Shown: positions 48,285 to 61,752, numbered from the stretch's first letter. The stretch: DNA of 64,000 bases from Rotaria sp. Silwood1 (GCA_905250075.1 CAJNOP010000013.1:850188-914187), one strand, 5' to 3'. The notes: a model not told the origin generated them from the sequence alone. Numbers and translations: made by a program.

Positions 48285-48906
48285 CGAGCGAGGGGCACCA
48301 ACTGATCAATCGCTTTTGAGTTGAGACTATGTGCATTATGTTGGTATAAATTAGCTATGAGCACCGTGAAAAACGTTCGGGCCGCTTGCTCATTTTTACG
48401 TAGATACTGCACTTTTACAGTGTGCTTTTAAATGAATGCTGTGGTCCCCCTCAGGAACATTAGAAAAAATAATTTTCGAATTTCGACCTGAAACTTTACA
48501 CCGAAAAAGATCTTACTGAGCATAGTATTTTCTGAAGATTTCAGATGTTTTGATTTATTCCTATTCTGAAACGAGAACATTAAATCTTCTGGTGTATTCG
48601 AATGAAGTTATCATAGTTGCAACTAGGGTTAGAAACAGCAAAAAGGTCTGGAAATTTCACAAAATACTATTCTCCGTAAGATCTGTTTTGTGTAAAGTTT
48701 CAGGTCGAAATTCGAAAATCATTTGTTCTGATGTTCCTGAGGGGAACCACAGCATTCATTTAAAAGCACACCGTAAAAGTGCAGTATCTTCATAAAAATG
48801 AGCAAGCGGCCCGAACTTTTTTCACTGTGTTCATAGCTCATTTATACCAACATAATGCACATAGTCTCAACACAAAAGTGATTAATCAGTTGGTGCCCCT
48901 TCCTCG
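48285..48906. mobile_element. Foldback (long inverted repeat) element with TTA duplication
   Basis: Two arms of roughly 250 bp are inverted copies at about 85-90% identity. The left arm starts CGAGCGAGGGGCACCAACTG; the right arm, reverse-complemented, starts CGAGGAAGGGGCACCAACTG. Further in, both read GACTATGTGCATTATGTTGG and GTTCGGGCCGCTTGCTCATT. TTA flanks both ends (48282-48284 and 48907-48909). That fits a PIF/Harbinger-type TWA duplication; a TA (mariner-type) duplication is the alternative. There is no transposase. A decayed relative lies at 6893-7400. Confidence 0.8.
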
Positions 48907-49210
48907 TTAGTCTTATCAACTTTAAGAACATTTTTTCTCATTAAAATCACAGTTTCAATACTGTCATTATAAATATTACCAAAACTGTCATATATATTCG
49001 ATCGATATCTAAATCATTAGCTATCAATTGTAGAATATCTGAGCCAACGTCAATACATACGTTTATTTATAATATTGATTCATTTGATATTCTGATCAAG
49101 TATTAAAAAAAAGAAACGAAACACGACATATATGACGCGATTATATTTTTTTTCATATATGCATATATTTTCTAAACAAAACAAAATTAGAAATGGAATG
49201 TTTTTCGTTT

Positions 49211-49220
49211 NNNNNNNNNN
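49211..49220. other. Assembly gap (10 N)
   Basis: Ten N bases mark a scaffold join or unresolved gap. True distance and order across it are not guaranteed. Confidence 0.99.
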
Positions 49221-51628
49221 TGCAATAAATGGAAAATATAAAAAAATGCTTTACATAAAAGAGCGTTAGGTTTGCAAACACAAACAGAAGCCCGATATTC
49301 GTTTTCATTTTTATTAAATTCACACGTATATGTAATAGATGGTTAAATTAGTTAATCGAATAAGTTTTAACATTTGAAACGCTTCCCGTTGATGCCGATA
49401 GTGAAGTGTTCAAAACGATATTTCAAATACGTAAGGAGACTTTGCTTGGTTTTGTAAGTAGAAGCACAAAATACAGGTTTTCATGCTTAAGTGTCACTAA
49501 GAAAGTATGGGGTTCAAAGTACAAGTAAAAAATATACAAAGTACATCCGATGAATATTTGTAATTTTACATTTACTTGGAAAAGTACAAATATAAATATT
49601 TTCGTTCAAGCTTTGGTCTGAGTCTTTTGGTTCAGTTCGGTTCCATAAAAAAACAAACCGATCCCATCTTTGATCTCTACAAGCCTAAATATATTTCGTT
49701 GTGTAATCAAAAATCATCGAAAAACGTAAAGTTCTCGTTGGTATAACCATAAAGCTAGTGGTATAATCACCCCAGAAAAAAAGCAGCTTCTTTCTAAAGA
49801 CTGATTTTTTTAAAGAGTTTTTTGTTTTCATAGGATTACTTAGCTATAATACTAATTAGTATTATCCTTCTTTGTGATGTTGTACTTTGTTTTCCATTGT
49901 GAAATCAAAATTCATCCATAATTTAGATACAGTTTGTAACTATTGAAACTCGATACCTGTGATATATAATGAATCATAATGAAAATGAATTCAAATAGTG
50001 AATCAATAATATTAGTATGGTACATATTGTCCGCAAAAATATATGAAATACTACTTTTGTATGCATTCTTTTAATAATAGTGGAAAATTATCAATAATTC
50101 AAAATGATTTATATCTGTCTAGAAACGTAGCCTGAGAATTTCAGTTCATAATACTATTTTGTTAATAAACTATTGAATTTTACAAATGATTAAAATGTAG
50201 CAAATATAATTTCGTTCCGAAATGGATTTGATATTCAGTGCATTTCTACTTTTTCTCCGCTTACGATGACATGTACCCAAAAGAAGTGGTTCTGCTTAGG
50301 AGCATTTTTTTCAGCTCCCTCTATTGCAAATCCTGTATATTTGATCTGATTTCTGCATCATGATAATGAATAATGGCATACTTGTAATTAGCGAAAGAAT
50401 TGAGAAAAGTTTGATTAACGGTTATGAATCAATGATAAAATCACACTAAACGAATTTCGTTCTGGGGTAGATGAGCAAATATTTCATGGTAATTCATTTG
50501 ATGGAGAGAAATATTTTCGTTTTTATTCGAAAAAATAGTCTTAAATTTGATATTTTATTCGATATAAACTTACAAAATGTTTTATGTAATACATAAATCT
50601 AAAAAAAGAATATATTCTTCTTATTTTCCTAACCTTTGAAATTATACAAAGGGCATTTCAATTTACTCTTTTTTTACAATATGGAACAAGAGAAAATGTA
50701 ATAAATAATATTGACATAAATTTTTTTCTAGCAAACACACGTTCGTCATAATATAAATTTATCTTGTTTAGTTCCGGTTGTATTGGATTTATATTGAAAA
50801 AAATTTATTAACATATTTCATTTTATCTTATTTGTCCAATTTAATTTATGGTGAAAAATGAAATGCAATTGATCTCATTCTTCAGAAAATGTTAATAAAT
50901 ATAGGTAAAATAAGTACTTTAATGAATCTTTGAAATTTAATTCTATGAACAATCCTTTCTACTTTTTATATTTGTGCTTCTATCATACATTGAAGACACA
51001 TTGACAAATAGAATATTCATCAATTTTTTTTTTACTTTCATCGATGCTAGTCGAGAACGCATGTTTATGCCATTTATTCTTTTTACTCAATCATACCACG
51101 ACAACAATACTCGACTTTTTTTTCATTTATTCTTTTTCAGAAAATTAAGATCGAGAAAGAAATAGAGACAAATAACAACACCAACGACATTAAATAATAT
51201 TTGAGTAGTTTAGATTATGCGATATTTCTTAAATATTTATAAAAATCTGTATATTTTTGCCGTTTCTATTAGTTTTTATGAGATAGTGGCATATTTATCT
51301 CTATGTATGCTAACGCGGATAAGCATCTGCTTATTGTCTTTTTAGTAATCTGAACATTGCTTGTTCCCCTTCTCCACTTATTTCTCTTCATATCTATCGT
51401 AGACGCAATAGTTCTAAAAGAATTCCTAATTTCTATATTATATTTCTATGGAAAAAAAATATGGATTAATGATTGAATAAGACGCTCTCCTTCGTTTTTT
51501 TTTGTTTTACTATTCGAAGAAATACAACATTTATTTATATTTGAATTTAACAATTTTTTCTTGCTTTATTTCTAGCTACGTATTTATTTTGAATCAACGT
51601 TTAGCGTTAACAAAGTAAATCGATCAAA

Positions 51629-54600
51629 ATGGCAATAAGTGGTAGCCATACTCTAGCTGGAATTCAAAATAAAAGTTTTCCTGACCTAACCAAAGCCAAT
51701 ATACGTGGACGTGCTGAATTACTTGCTCCTCGAAATAGTTTATATAAATCAGCCTATAGCAATAGTTCAAGAAATGGGGTAAATAAAAATAAAATTTATA
51801 AATAAAAAACCATTATTTCTCCTTCCCACTTTGTTTATTTTTATATTAGGAAATGAACATAAAGGAAAAATTTGTTCGTGCATGTGAAAATGGAGATTAT
51901 AGTACAGTACATCAAATTCTTCGAGACGATCCTAAATTTAATATTGATGTTACTAATCAATTAGGTCGTACAGCAATGCAATTAGCTATTGAAAATGAAC
52001 ATCTTGAAGTAGAATAATCATTAGTATTCTTGATAGAAATAAATATTTTTTCTTATAGGTTGTTACACATTTATTATCTCAATGTGATGGACAAAAAATG
52101 CGTGAAGCTATTTTATTAGCTATTTATCTTGGTCATGTACAAATAGCTGAAGCATGTTTACGTCATCCAAAATTTAAAATATTATCTGAACGAAGAGCTA
52201 TTACGGCTGATGAAGAGTCATTTTGGCATACACCATCATCAGATGATGCACAATTTTCACCTGATATAACACCATTAATATTAGCAGCACAATACAATCG
52301 AACGGAAATAGGTAAGCAAGAAATTCATATAAATATTCATATTTATTTTGATTTGTTACTTTTTCTGCTTAGTTCAATTACTCTTAATTGGTGGTGATCG
52401 TATAACAAAACCGCATGATTATCACTGTAAATGTTTACAATGTCATCATAAATTTAAATTTGATTCATTACGTCATGCACAATCACGTTTAAATGCATAT
52501 CGTGGTTTGGCAAGTGAAAGTTATATTAGTTTAGTATCAGTTGATCCAATTTTAACAGCATTTGAACTTGGTCGAGAACTAAGAGATTTATCAGCAAAAG
52601 AAAAATATTTTAAAGTAAATAAAAATATAAAGAATGAACTATATTTTAAATGAATATTATTTCTGTTTAGAATGAATATATGAATTTAGCTGATCAATTA
52701 AGTGCATATGCCGTGAAATTACTTGATAAAGTTCGTGGTCATAGAGAACTTGATTGTGTTTTAGGAAAAACTGGGAAAGAATCAGAAGAAAAATATTTAC
52801 TTCTAGCTAGACTCTATTTGGCAATTAAATACGAAGAAAAACCAGTAAGACAACATATTTTTTTCATAGCTTTTCTGCTAATCTGTCATATTCTACTTAC
52901 AAAAAATATGCTTTTGTCAGAAAAAGTGAGAAATCATTTTTTGCTATTCTGATCGCGCATGTTAGAATTCTCAAAGAAGCTTCATGGTAGCTGATCGCTT
53001 TTTTGAGCATTACTGTTATAATGCAGAGAAGTATTTCTATCGACAGATGACGATTTGGGATTTTTTCAAAGGATCAAACTTCTCATGCTTTTTCTCTGCA
53101 TAAAAAGTATTTACAAACAAAGCACTGAAGTCTGATATGCACTTTTAGATTAAAAAAAATGTAAATAATGAGAATCCACTTGAAAATTTTAGTATGAATT
53201 CTTCACTGCACCCGCAATATATCATAAAAATTCCACAAAGATCTGAATGTATCTGACTCAAGATTGAATTTTGTGAAGAAGGCCTTAATCGAACGGCTTC
53301 AGTATCCAACTTACGAAAGGACAAATATTAGTCATATATTGCTACATCAAACGATGGAATTTCCTAAATTTTCTAAATATAGTTAAAAATACCTTTGCTT
53401 TATTAAAAATCGTACATCGACAAACGTTAGAAAAAAAATGAATTTTTTTAACAGAAATTTTTATATAGACGATGTTTTAGGTAGATTGTAATCGATATCA
53501 AAGTGATATCTACTATATATTTATATCATTTGATGATCTCATTAGTAGTAAATTTTCTTTTTATAACCGATTAATACAAAATGAGGTTGTATAGTAACTG
53601 ACAAGAGAATCTTTCCAAATGTCAAATAGTTTTTCGACCAGCACGATGTTCACTTGATGAGTACTAGTGAATAATAGATATTTCTAGAACAGTTTAGTTT
53701 CCTAGGCTTTCATTCTTGAGATATCGAAATTTTCTTATTTTTCGTCCTTCTTAAGTTACGTGCTAGTATTATCTTTCTGGAGATGTAGATATATGAACAA
53801 AATTTGCTTTTATACATGAGAAACTTTGGAATATTCAATATTTCAGAAAAGAAGACACTAGAAAAACTTACAACTTCTCCAATGAACTAATCTGGTTGAA
53901 AACTTTGTGCGTGCAAAGTTTGAAGTCAAAAGTCGATTTTCAAGATGATCTTAGATTATTTCAATAAGGAAGACCTGCACAACTAAACCATTTTAGACTT
54001 TTCTAGTACTCATGAAATAAATATCGTCTCGATCGAAACAAAATTTGACACCTGAAGAAATCCCTCGTCAACAGCAACTTTATACTTGTTTTATTATTGA
54101 TGAATTATTAATGTTGTCAAAGAATAGTTTACTAATGATACTAGATGTGAGAGTTGAGAGTTGCTTAGAATTGTTGGATTTCTAAATTTCCGAATTTCTT
54201 TTTTTATTGTTTTTCAATCATGGAAAGTAAAAAACACATATATCCATCATCTTGTAATTGAAATAAAATGTCGACAGACCATTAAATATCTTAATTTCTT
54301 TTAGTTTGTTGCACATTCAAATTGTCAACAAAAATTAGTCGAAATTTGGCATAGTCAAATACGTAATCTATTCAAATTAAATCCTTTACTTATTCTATTA
54401 TTAATTATTTTATATATATTTATTTTACCATTTGCTTGTGTAATCTATATATTAACTTCATGGTCAAATTACACAAACAAAGTAAGAGTATAAGTATTTT
54501 ATATGATATATGTTTTAATTGAATTTATAGCTTCAACGATTTCTTCAACAACCATGTATAAAATTTATTGGTCATATAATATCATATGCAATATTCATTG

Positions 54601-57600
54601 TTTTAATTATTGTTTCAAGTCTTTTATTTGCAAGTGAATTGAAAAACCAATCAAAACGTTTAAGTACTCTTCATCCAAATATATCATTAGCATTAAATCA
54701 ATCAATAACAAATGCAAATAATTCATCTGCTATAAAAGATTGTGATATATATCCAGACGATGATCTTTACTTTCGAGCTAATAAACCAACATGGATTGAT
54801 ATCACAATATCAGTTTTTGTTGTCGGTAAATGATTATAGAATAGAAAAAGAAAGACAAGAAAAATCAAATTTTATAATATATTTTTAGGTTTTCTGTGGC
54901 ACGAAATTAAACAAGCATATAATGATGGTCTTCAAGATTATTTTCTTTCATGGAATAATATTGTTGATTCATGTATGAATATATTATATTTATCATCATT
55001 TGCACTTAAATATTATGTGATTTATCAAGTAAGAAATAATATAAGACAGTTTTAATTTGAAAAGTAAAAGTTTCGTGATACTTTTAATAGGAAAAGTTAT
55101 TCGAATTTCTTTTTTATGAATATATAGTTATCTAGGAATCATTTATGTGAATCTACTGCACTTATGTTTACTATTTACAGCATTTGTTAATACTCGAAAT
55201 AAAAGTCCATTGATTATAAGATCTTCCATTCGAATCACAAAAGTTTAAATAACTTCATTTGTTGCATGTTCTATTGAACTGTTGATTGAAAGACAAAGAA
55301 AAAAAAATCGTTTTCGGATTAATTTCAGAAATAGTTAAAAATAACTTTCCAAATATTCAAAGCAATTTGCTAAACCATGTCATAGTAACAAGACCGAGAG
55401 CTTCACTGTATTTCAAGAAATTCCAATTTAATGTTCAAAAATAACTTAAAAATTTCTAAAATTATTTCACAGAGTGTAAGAGAAGAAAATCATTACTATT
55501 GATTATATCACTTTTAGGAATCGACTACCTTCAAATCTCAGGTTCGAATCTAATGAACTGTTGAAATAGATTATTTCACTAGAGAGTTGCGGATCCTTCC
55601 AATCTCGAGTTCGAGTCTACAAAAGGGTGAAAGTACAGCTCGCTACAGTGTAAAGTGGAGAATATTTTTAACAGTTCGTCTGATTGGAACTAAAATTGTA
55701 CATGTTGACTTCTAATTGCGTCTTTAACAGGTAACGGGTAATTTCTCTTCTAAATAAGAATGGTTCCTCCTCAATCGATGACGATAAAATTCGTTCAATA
55801 TACAGTAAAACTCGGCATAGTAGACACTCCGCAATCCAATGAATTGATTTTCACTAGCATTGAACCTCTGCATAGTAAGCATAGTCATCTAATTCTATGA
55901 TCTATACTTTTGAAAAGTCTCAATTGTGTCCACAATAGGAAAAACTTTACTATATTCTAATAACTGTTAATTTTCTAAGAAAAAAAGTGCACGAAAAGAT
56001 AAGTAACAAGAATCAGTAGTTGATTTTTTTATTCACTAAAATCCTTCAGATATTAAAAGCGTGTGTTCTTTGTAAAAGAAAAATGTTATTTGTAGAGCAG
56101 ACCAAGCCTTCTTATACTAAACACTTTTGAAACGTCAGATGGGTATCCATTAAAGAGAGGTTATAATCTATACCTTTTTTTTCGAAATGTTTGTAGCTCC
56201 TAAATTTGCTGCGTTATTGAAATAGTCAAACTGTCACATGGATCTTTACATAAGAAGACGGATTTTTATGCTATTTATCAGTTATACAAGATAATATATT
56301 AGTACACTCACTTTGATCCATGATTTCAATGTATTATAGGTCATACATGCTACTAAAAAATTAAGTGATAATGCCTTTGAATCGAAAATCGAAAACATAT
56401 GTAGCTTATCTAAATCCGACCAATTGGATATTTATCGTACATTTTATTGGTTGAACGCCGGTAATTGAAGTTATTTAATTTGAATTAAATATTAATTTAT
56501 AAAAAATAAAATTTTTTCATCGTAGATCGGTACTATTGGGTTTCATTAGATCCAATTAATGTTGCTGAAGGACTGTTTGCTATCGCAAATATATTTAGTT
56601 TTTCACGTATTTGTTTTCTGCTACCAGCATTTCAACATTTGGGACCATTACAAATATCATTAGGTCGAATGATGTCTGTTAGTATTTATAGACAAAAAGG
56701 GATATTTTATAACTTTTTTATATCGTTATTCTTTTAAAGGATATTGGAAAATTTATTATAATATTTTTAATAATTTTCTGTGGGTTTATGTTTGGTTTAA
56801 ATAATCTATTTTGGTATTATAAAAAATCCGTACGAGCTAAAGTTGAACTAGAAACTCATCCATCGGATGAAAATTTAGCAGCAGAAAAATCTTTTGGAAC
56901 GTATGTTACAATGGAAAACTTCTCTTTTATTTAAATAAACATTTCATTTTGTCTTTTTATTTTCAACTAGAATGCCTACAACATTTAAAACTGTATTTTG
57001 GTCATTATTTGGCTTAGCAGAAAAAGAAGCTGTAGAACTAGGAGATTATGATAAGCGTTTTACAGAAATAGTTGGATATTTAATTTACGGTGCATTTAAT
57101 ATTGCAAATGTTATTGTTTTACTTAATATGCTTATTGCTATGATGTCAAAATCTTATGAAACCATTGAAGAACATGCAGATGTCGAATGGAAATTTGCAC
57201 GCAGTAAATTATACATGGAATATATTAAAGAAGGTAGGATTTAAATTTATATAAAATGATGTAAATGTGAAAAAAAAAACAGAATAGTGCTGTTATTCTT
57301 AATGTGAAGTTTATATACGTAGGTTTTTATCTATAGATATATAGAGCAGAAATTTGTGACGCAGCTCAAAATTTACTCAGTTCATTTGTTAAATATCTGC
57401 TGCCACTTATCAGACAAGTGCTTTAATCAGTAACCCTTCTGTTTTTTTTTGCAAATTTTACAAATACTCACGTTAAACAAGCACGGTTTTTCAATGGCTA
57501 TGCTTCAAGAAATACAGTGTTTTTCATGATTAGAGATTACAATCACATATTTACGCTTTGCATATAAATAAATACGATGCTTTACAGTAATAAAAAACGC

Positions 57601-60018
57601 CCACTTCTTAGTTTTGTATGCAGAGGTTGTTTATGATCTTAGTTTTTGTACATGTTCCTCGATATATCATTTTATGAGTTCATATTTGATCCCAAACATA
57701 ATACTCAGCCATATGAGCAGTCAATATACATTTGTATACGACACAATATGGTTATTTATGAATGTGTGGAGGCTCTATTTTCTTCGTTATCAACATACGT
57801 CACGATCACGAGATCATTCCTATGACGTCAAATATATATATAGACTACTTTAAAATACAAAAATAAACCCTAATGACAAATACTCGTTGTTATAGATTTA
57901 GCCGCAAGCGTAGGAAAAAGACTTTATGGTCAGAAGACAAGAAAAATTCATTTAATTTGACAATGACTTGTTGTTGTCGCCTCACACTGTGGTGCTGTGA
58001 CTTGTCGCAGATCTTGGATTCAAATGTGTTTACTTGTATTTATTGAAGTTGATGACTATGTATAAATGAAAAAAAGTTTAAACTATTCATGGACGATGAT
58101 CGAAGATCAGAGCAGTTCTAATAGTAAAATAATCAGATAATTAAAGTTTTCTTGATAAGAATTCAATAGATAAAGGAGACTAGTAGCATTTTGTACGAAT
58201 AAATATGTATTCATTAAAATCTACTGCAACTTTTGCTCTTGTCTTATCGATAATAAATTGTTTCAAATTTGAAATATTGTCGATTTTTCAAAAACCAATA
58301 AGTGCATTTAAAGATGCATTGGCCTGGTTGAAGCCGACATTTTTTCGTTTTGCAAACTAAATTCAAAATAGATGTTTGCTTATGTTAAATATCTATATAG
58401 TTGTTAACATCGTCCTTCTTGAGAGTGCAATTAGTCATGAGTAGAGCCCGTTGAATCTAAACTTTTCGGACCGACATCCAATCTAACCGTATTTTGATAT
58501 TTTTAATGGAATTTTTCTGAGCAGCACTAGATAAATACTTTGGAAATATGAGACGATTTTTATCTGTTTTCTGTATTTTGTAAACAGCGCACCTGATACA
58601 TTTCTTGGGTGACTACAATGCATTGGATCCAAAATTTTCAGATCCGAACCAGAGACCAATCTAGCGCACTCTATTCATAAGCAAGACTAGCTCGTCTATA
58701 TTTCACCGTTGATGTTTTGTTAAGAATATTTCACAATGGTACAAATGAATTCGTATAAAGAATTTATCCATTTGAATAAAATACAAACAGTAATAAACTC
58801 GCGTCATCATTATACTCCATTTCAATAATTTAAATCAACTCGAGATAAAATAACCATCTTAAAGTTATAAAAGTGAATGTAATCAAATAAAAATAGGATA
58901 AAATTTTATTATTTAGAAAGTAAATAGAGTTGATTTCATTAAACTGATTTCTAAATCCAGATAATTAATCATATTATATTCATATTTAATATAGTTATAA
59001 ATCTCCAAGTTGTTAATAATATTCTTTGTTTTGTTTTCTTTTTGAATTAACGTAAATCATTACTACTATTTCTTCTTTTTTTATCTTAGGTGGAACATTA
59101 CCAGTTCCATTTAATATAATTCCAACACCAAAAAGTGTCTATTATTTATTTCGCCGAATGTTTTCTTGTATAAAAAGATTGAAAGCTTCTAATAGAGAAT
59201 CATCACATTCAAATGATACAAATAATACCTTACCGCCAACAAATCAAACAGGAGGAGGAGCTCGTCGAACGCCAAATTTGGGTCGTAATGGTATACCAAC
59301 AGTAACTAGTAGACAAATAACGAATGTAAATTTAAGTGATGCTAATAATTATCGAGCACGTGAAGGTTCTTTTGATATAAATCAAACATTAACTTATCGT
59401 AAAGTAGTGAATCGTGTTATAAAACGTTTTCTTTTAAATAAACAACGTGAAGAACAAGAAGAAATTCGTGAAGGTGATTTTGAAGAACTCAAACAAGATA
59501 TTCAAATGTTACGTATTGAATTATTACATCGTTTGGATGAAACACGTGATAATTTATATAAGAATAGTGCTTTATTAAATGAAGGTGTCGTTGTTGTTGG
59601 AGAACTTGTATCAAATTTTATGAATGATAAAAATTCATTAGATAAAAAGTTTGATTTATTTAAAAAAAGTTTTTATGCAAGAACAGACAGTGGAGTCGAA
59701 TCAACTGCATCAACATTTAATACAACATCAACAACAAATATAAATCAATCAATACATACATCAAAATTGAATGCCAATTCAAAAGCAGTATCAAATTTTT
59801 CATTTAATAATCAACAGGAATCAGATATTAATCCAATAGATGCAGTTAAACATATATGTGTAGCACATATTAAATTATCAAATATTGCAGAAGGAGATGA
59901 AAATTTAAATAAAACTTTAAAATATATTGATGATGATGCTGAAGAAGATGTTGAAACTCGACATGCGACAGTAGATGTATCAAAAACTAATGATGAAGTA
60001 GTTTCTTCGAAATATTAA
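51629..60018 (+). CDS. TRPC-family cation channel
   Basis: Thirteen exons: 51629-51778, 51850-52008, 52059-52311, 52373-52614, 52671-52844, 54305-54481, 54531-54825, 54889-55028, 56340-56460, 56526-56677, 56740-56900, 56971-57233, 59090-60018; 3216 nt, 1071 residues. N-terminal ankyrin repeats include [20 protein letters not shown]. The TRPC-specific cysteine stretch [11 protein letters not shown] follows, then six membrane segments starting near residue 340. The pore helix is FWSLFGL (about 684-690). S6 reads [16 protein letters not shown], and the TRP-box region [10 protein letters not shown] leads into [19 protein letters not shown]. This is closest in look to the TRPC1/4/5 and insect TRP group: non-selective Ca2+-permeable channels opened downstream of phospholipase C. 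The C-terminal 300 residues are Asn/Ser/Thr-rich and family-unlike. Introns 5, 8 and 12 are long (1.3-1.9 kb); the others are 46-71 bp. Confidence 0.95.
52930..53300. repeat. Dispersed repeat copy in TRPC intron 5
   Basis: Counterpart of 13480-13910. The shared core is GATCGCGCATG, then AGAATTCTCAAAGAAGCTTC, then GTAGCTGATCGCTTTT, then ACTGTTATAATG. It lies in the same orientation relative to the plus strand. Confidence 0.45.
55801..55954. mobile_element. Pogo/Tigger-like miniature element in TRPC intron 8
   Basis: The left end TACAGTAAAACTCGGCATAG runs on to TAGACAC. The right end, reverse-complemented, reads TATAGTAAAGTTTTTCCTAT and runs on to TGTGGACAC. A TA flank on both sides and a CAGTARAAC-type terminus are typical of pogo/Tigger relatives of mariner. 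About 155 bp, non-coding. Confidence 0.55.
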
Positions 60019-60094
60019 CATTTTTATGTCGTGTTATGTTGCTAAGAGCTTTTCTTATTTACATATTATGCTTAAAAGTTTCTTTTATTTTCAA

Positions 60095-60100
60095 AATAAA
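60095..60100 (+). promoter_or_regulatory. Candidate polyadenylation signal of the TRPC gene
   Basis: AATAAA, 77 nt after the TRPC stop codon. A second AATAAA-like hexamer follows within 70 nt in AT-rich sequence. Confidence 0.6.
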
Positions 60101-60783
60101 TATTATTCATGATTATTCAGAACTATTTTAAATATTTTATTAAGTTCTCTATTCATGACATTCAAAATAAAAATACTATGTGTGACATAAAGATAATAAC
60201 AGAATAAAATATTTTGCACTGTTGGCTTTTACCGAGAACGCAATCAACCATTTGAGAAAGATCTTCTAACAAATGTTGTTGACATCTTCGGCTGGTGCAG
60301 ATATGTTGTTTTATTGTATATGTTTATGAGAAGTATTTGAATTTATTCTGTGTTCAATTCAATTTACACTTGAGAACGTCATGGGATAGTTTTCTTTGTC
60401 CAATTCTGCAGTCTGCACAAAGTTTGCATTCAGTCATCCTGTCGTGCAAAACAGAGGACCCTTCTGAATTCGAGCTGTAGAACAATCTTTTCATTGCTTT
60501 AGTAACAAGGACATAAAACTTGTTTGTATATGCGGGATAATGTCAAGTATCATAGATCTTCTATTGATACACAAATTATTAACAATATACTTAATTAAAA
60601 TAAACATAAAGATATAGGATCCAAAATGTAATCTATATAACACAGGCGGACAATGAAAAGGATAGCTTTGCATTTTATAGATTTTTCTTGAACTTTTCGT
60701 AACAATGAATAAATAATGTTGTCATTTTGACTTGATGATGAACGTGTTTGTCTTTGAGTAGATATCAATCCAGATAAGCTATA

Positions 60784-61752
60784 TAGTAGTGTCCTGTGGG
60801 AACGACTTTTTTCTCTAATTTTCCCATTCCCATTCCCATTGGAATGGGAATGGGAATTCCCATTTAGACTTAGGGAATGGGAACATGGGAATGGGAACAG
60901 AATTAAAAATTGACGTTCCCAAAATTCTTTCTATCTTATTTCAATACACATAAAAATATTTCTATCTGATAACTGTTTATTTTCAATAACTTTTCTTATT
61001 CATATACAATTAACAGAAAAATAACAAATGTGTATCAACAAAAAATAGACTATTTATTTGTTCTTAACCACATCGTAATTTAATCATCACAAATATTGGC
61101 ATTGGTTAAGCAGGTGTTCCTTCGTATATGCACTATACATTCAAGCTGGTGTTCCTTTTCATTAAAAAAGTGTTCCATCGTCGAATAAGAAAATGTATAG
61201 TCAACATAGTGTTCATCATATAGAGAGAATATTCCTCTTACGGTAAAGTGTTTCCCTCCCTTCCCCCAAATAGAAAATAAAAAAAATTATAAATAAATAT
61301 TAAGGTTATTTACAACAAAAAATAGATGACTTATCAATAATAATCTCAATATTTATTTTTAATTTTTTTAATTTTCTATTTGGGTGAGGGGAGGGGAACA
61401 CTTTACTATAAGAGGAACATTCTATGTGATGAACACTATGTTGACTATACATTTCCTAATTAGACGGTGGAACACTTTTTTAATGAAAAGGAACACCTGC
61501 TTAACCAATGCCAACAAGAACAACAAAACAGGAAAAGAAAAGAAGTGAAGCACTATGTAACAACGTCGCGATGCGCAAAATGTGATGTCTCGAGAAACTG
61601 GTAAACATATATGCCAATGACACTTTCGCATAGATGAATAGAGCCTTGGAAAACCTTATGGGAATTATGGGAATGGGAACGTGGAAATGGGAACAAAAAT
61701 TCTTTTTTAGGGAATGGGAATCAGAAAAAGTCGTTCCCGCAGGACACTACTA
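60784..61752. mobile_element. Inverted-repeat element carrying a second hairpin element inside
   Basis: The left end reads TAGTAGTGTCCTGTGGGAAC and continues GACTTTTTTCTCTAATTTTCCCATTCC. The right end, reverse-complemented, reads TAGTAGTGTCCTGCGGGAAC and continues GACTTTTTCTGATTCCCATTCC. The sub-terminal regions are rich in GGGAATGGGAATG-type units. The outermost CTATATAG octamer occurs on both sides, and TA duplication is likely. No transposase frame was found; a separate hairpin sits inside at 61096-61514. Confidence 0.75.
61096..61514. mobile_element. Inner hairpin element nested in 60784-61752
   Basis: The left end reads TTGGCATTGGTTAAGCAGGT. The right end, reverse-complemented, reads the same. 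The arms stay paired for about 190 bp, through GTGTTCC repeats, TGTATAGTCAACATAGTGTT and a CCCAAATAGAAAAT block, with an AT-rich loop. The left arm has an extra about 48-bp tandem duplication around GGTGTTCCTT. TTAA lies close to each end (inside the arms), so a piggyBac relation is conceivable but unproven. Confidence 0.7.

Larger units (their letters stand above)
45572..51628. other. 6 kb gene-poor interval between ATAD2 and TRPC
   Basis: This stretch lies between two divergent genes: ATAD2 reads left and TRPC reads right. It contains a foldback element (48285-48906), an assembly gap (49211-49220) and a patch of short hairpins near 47540-47650. The remainder is AT-rich with only short, feature-less open frames. 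Promoters of both genes should lie here. Confidence 0.55.

Noticed and set aside
55540-55640. Two GTTCGA-type B-box-like stretches suggesting tRNA or SINE
   Set aside because: No acceptor or D-arm pairing could be built and no A box fits; it may be tRNA-derived debris but is not supportable.
57614-57853. 79-codon frame inside TRPC intron 12
   Set aside because: Lies in an intron, no domain features, typical chance frame.
58430-58680. Two similar direct stretches (GGATCYRAA, CCAATCTA) in TRPC intron 12
   Set aside because: Similarity is short and no element ends could be defined.
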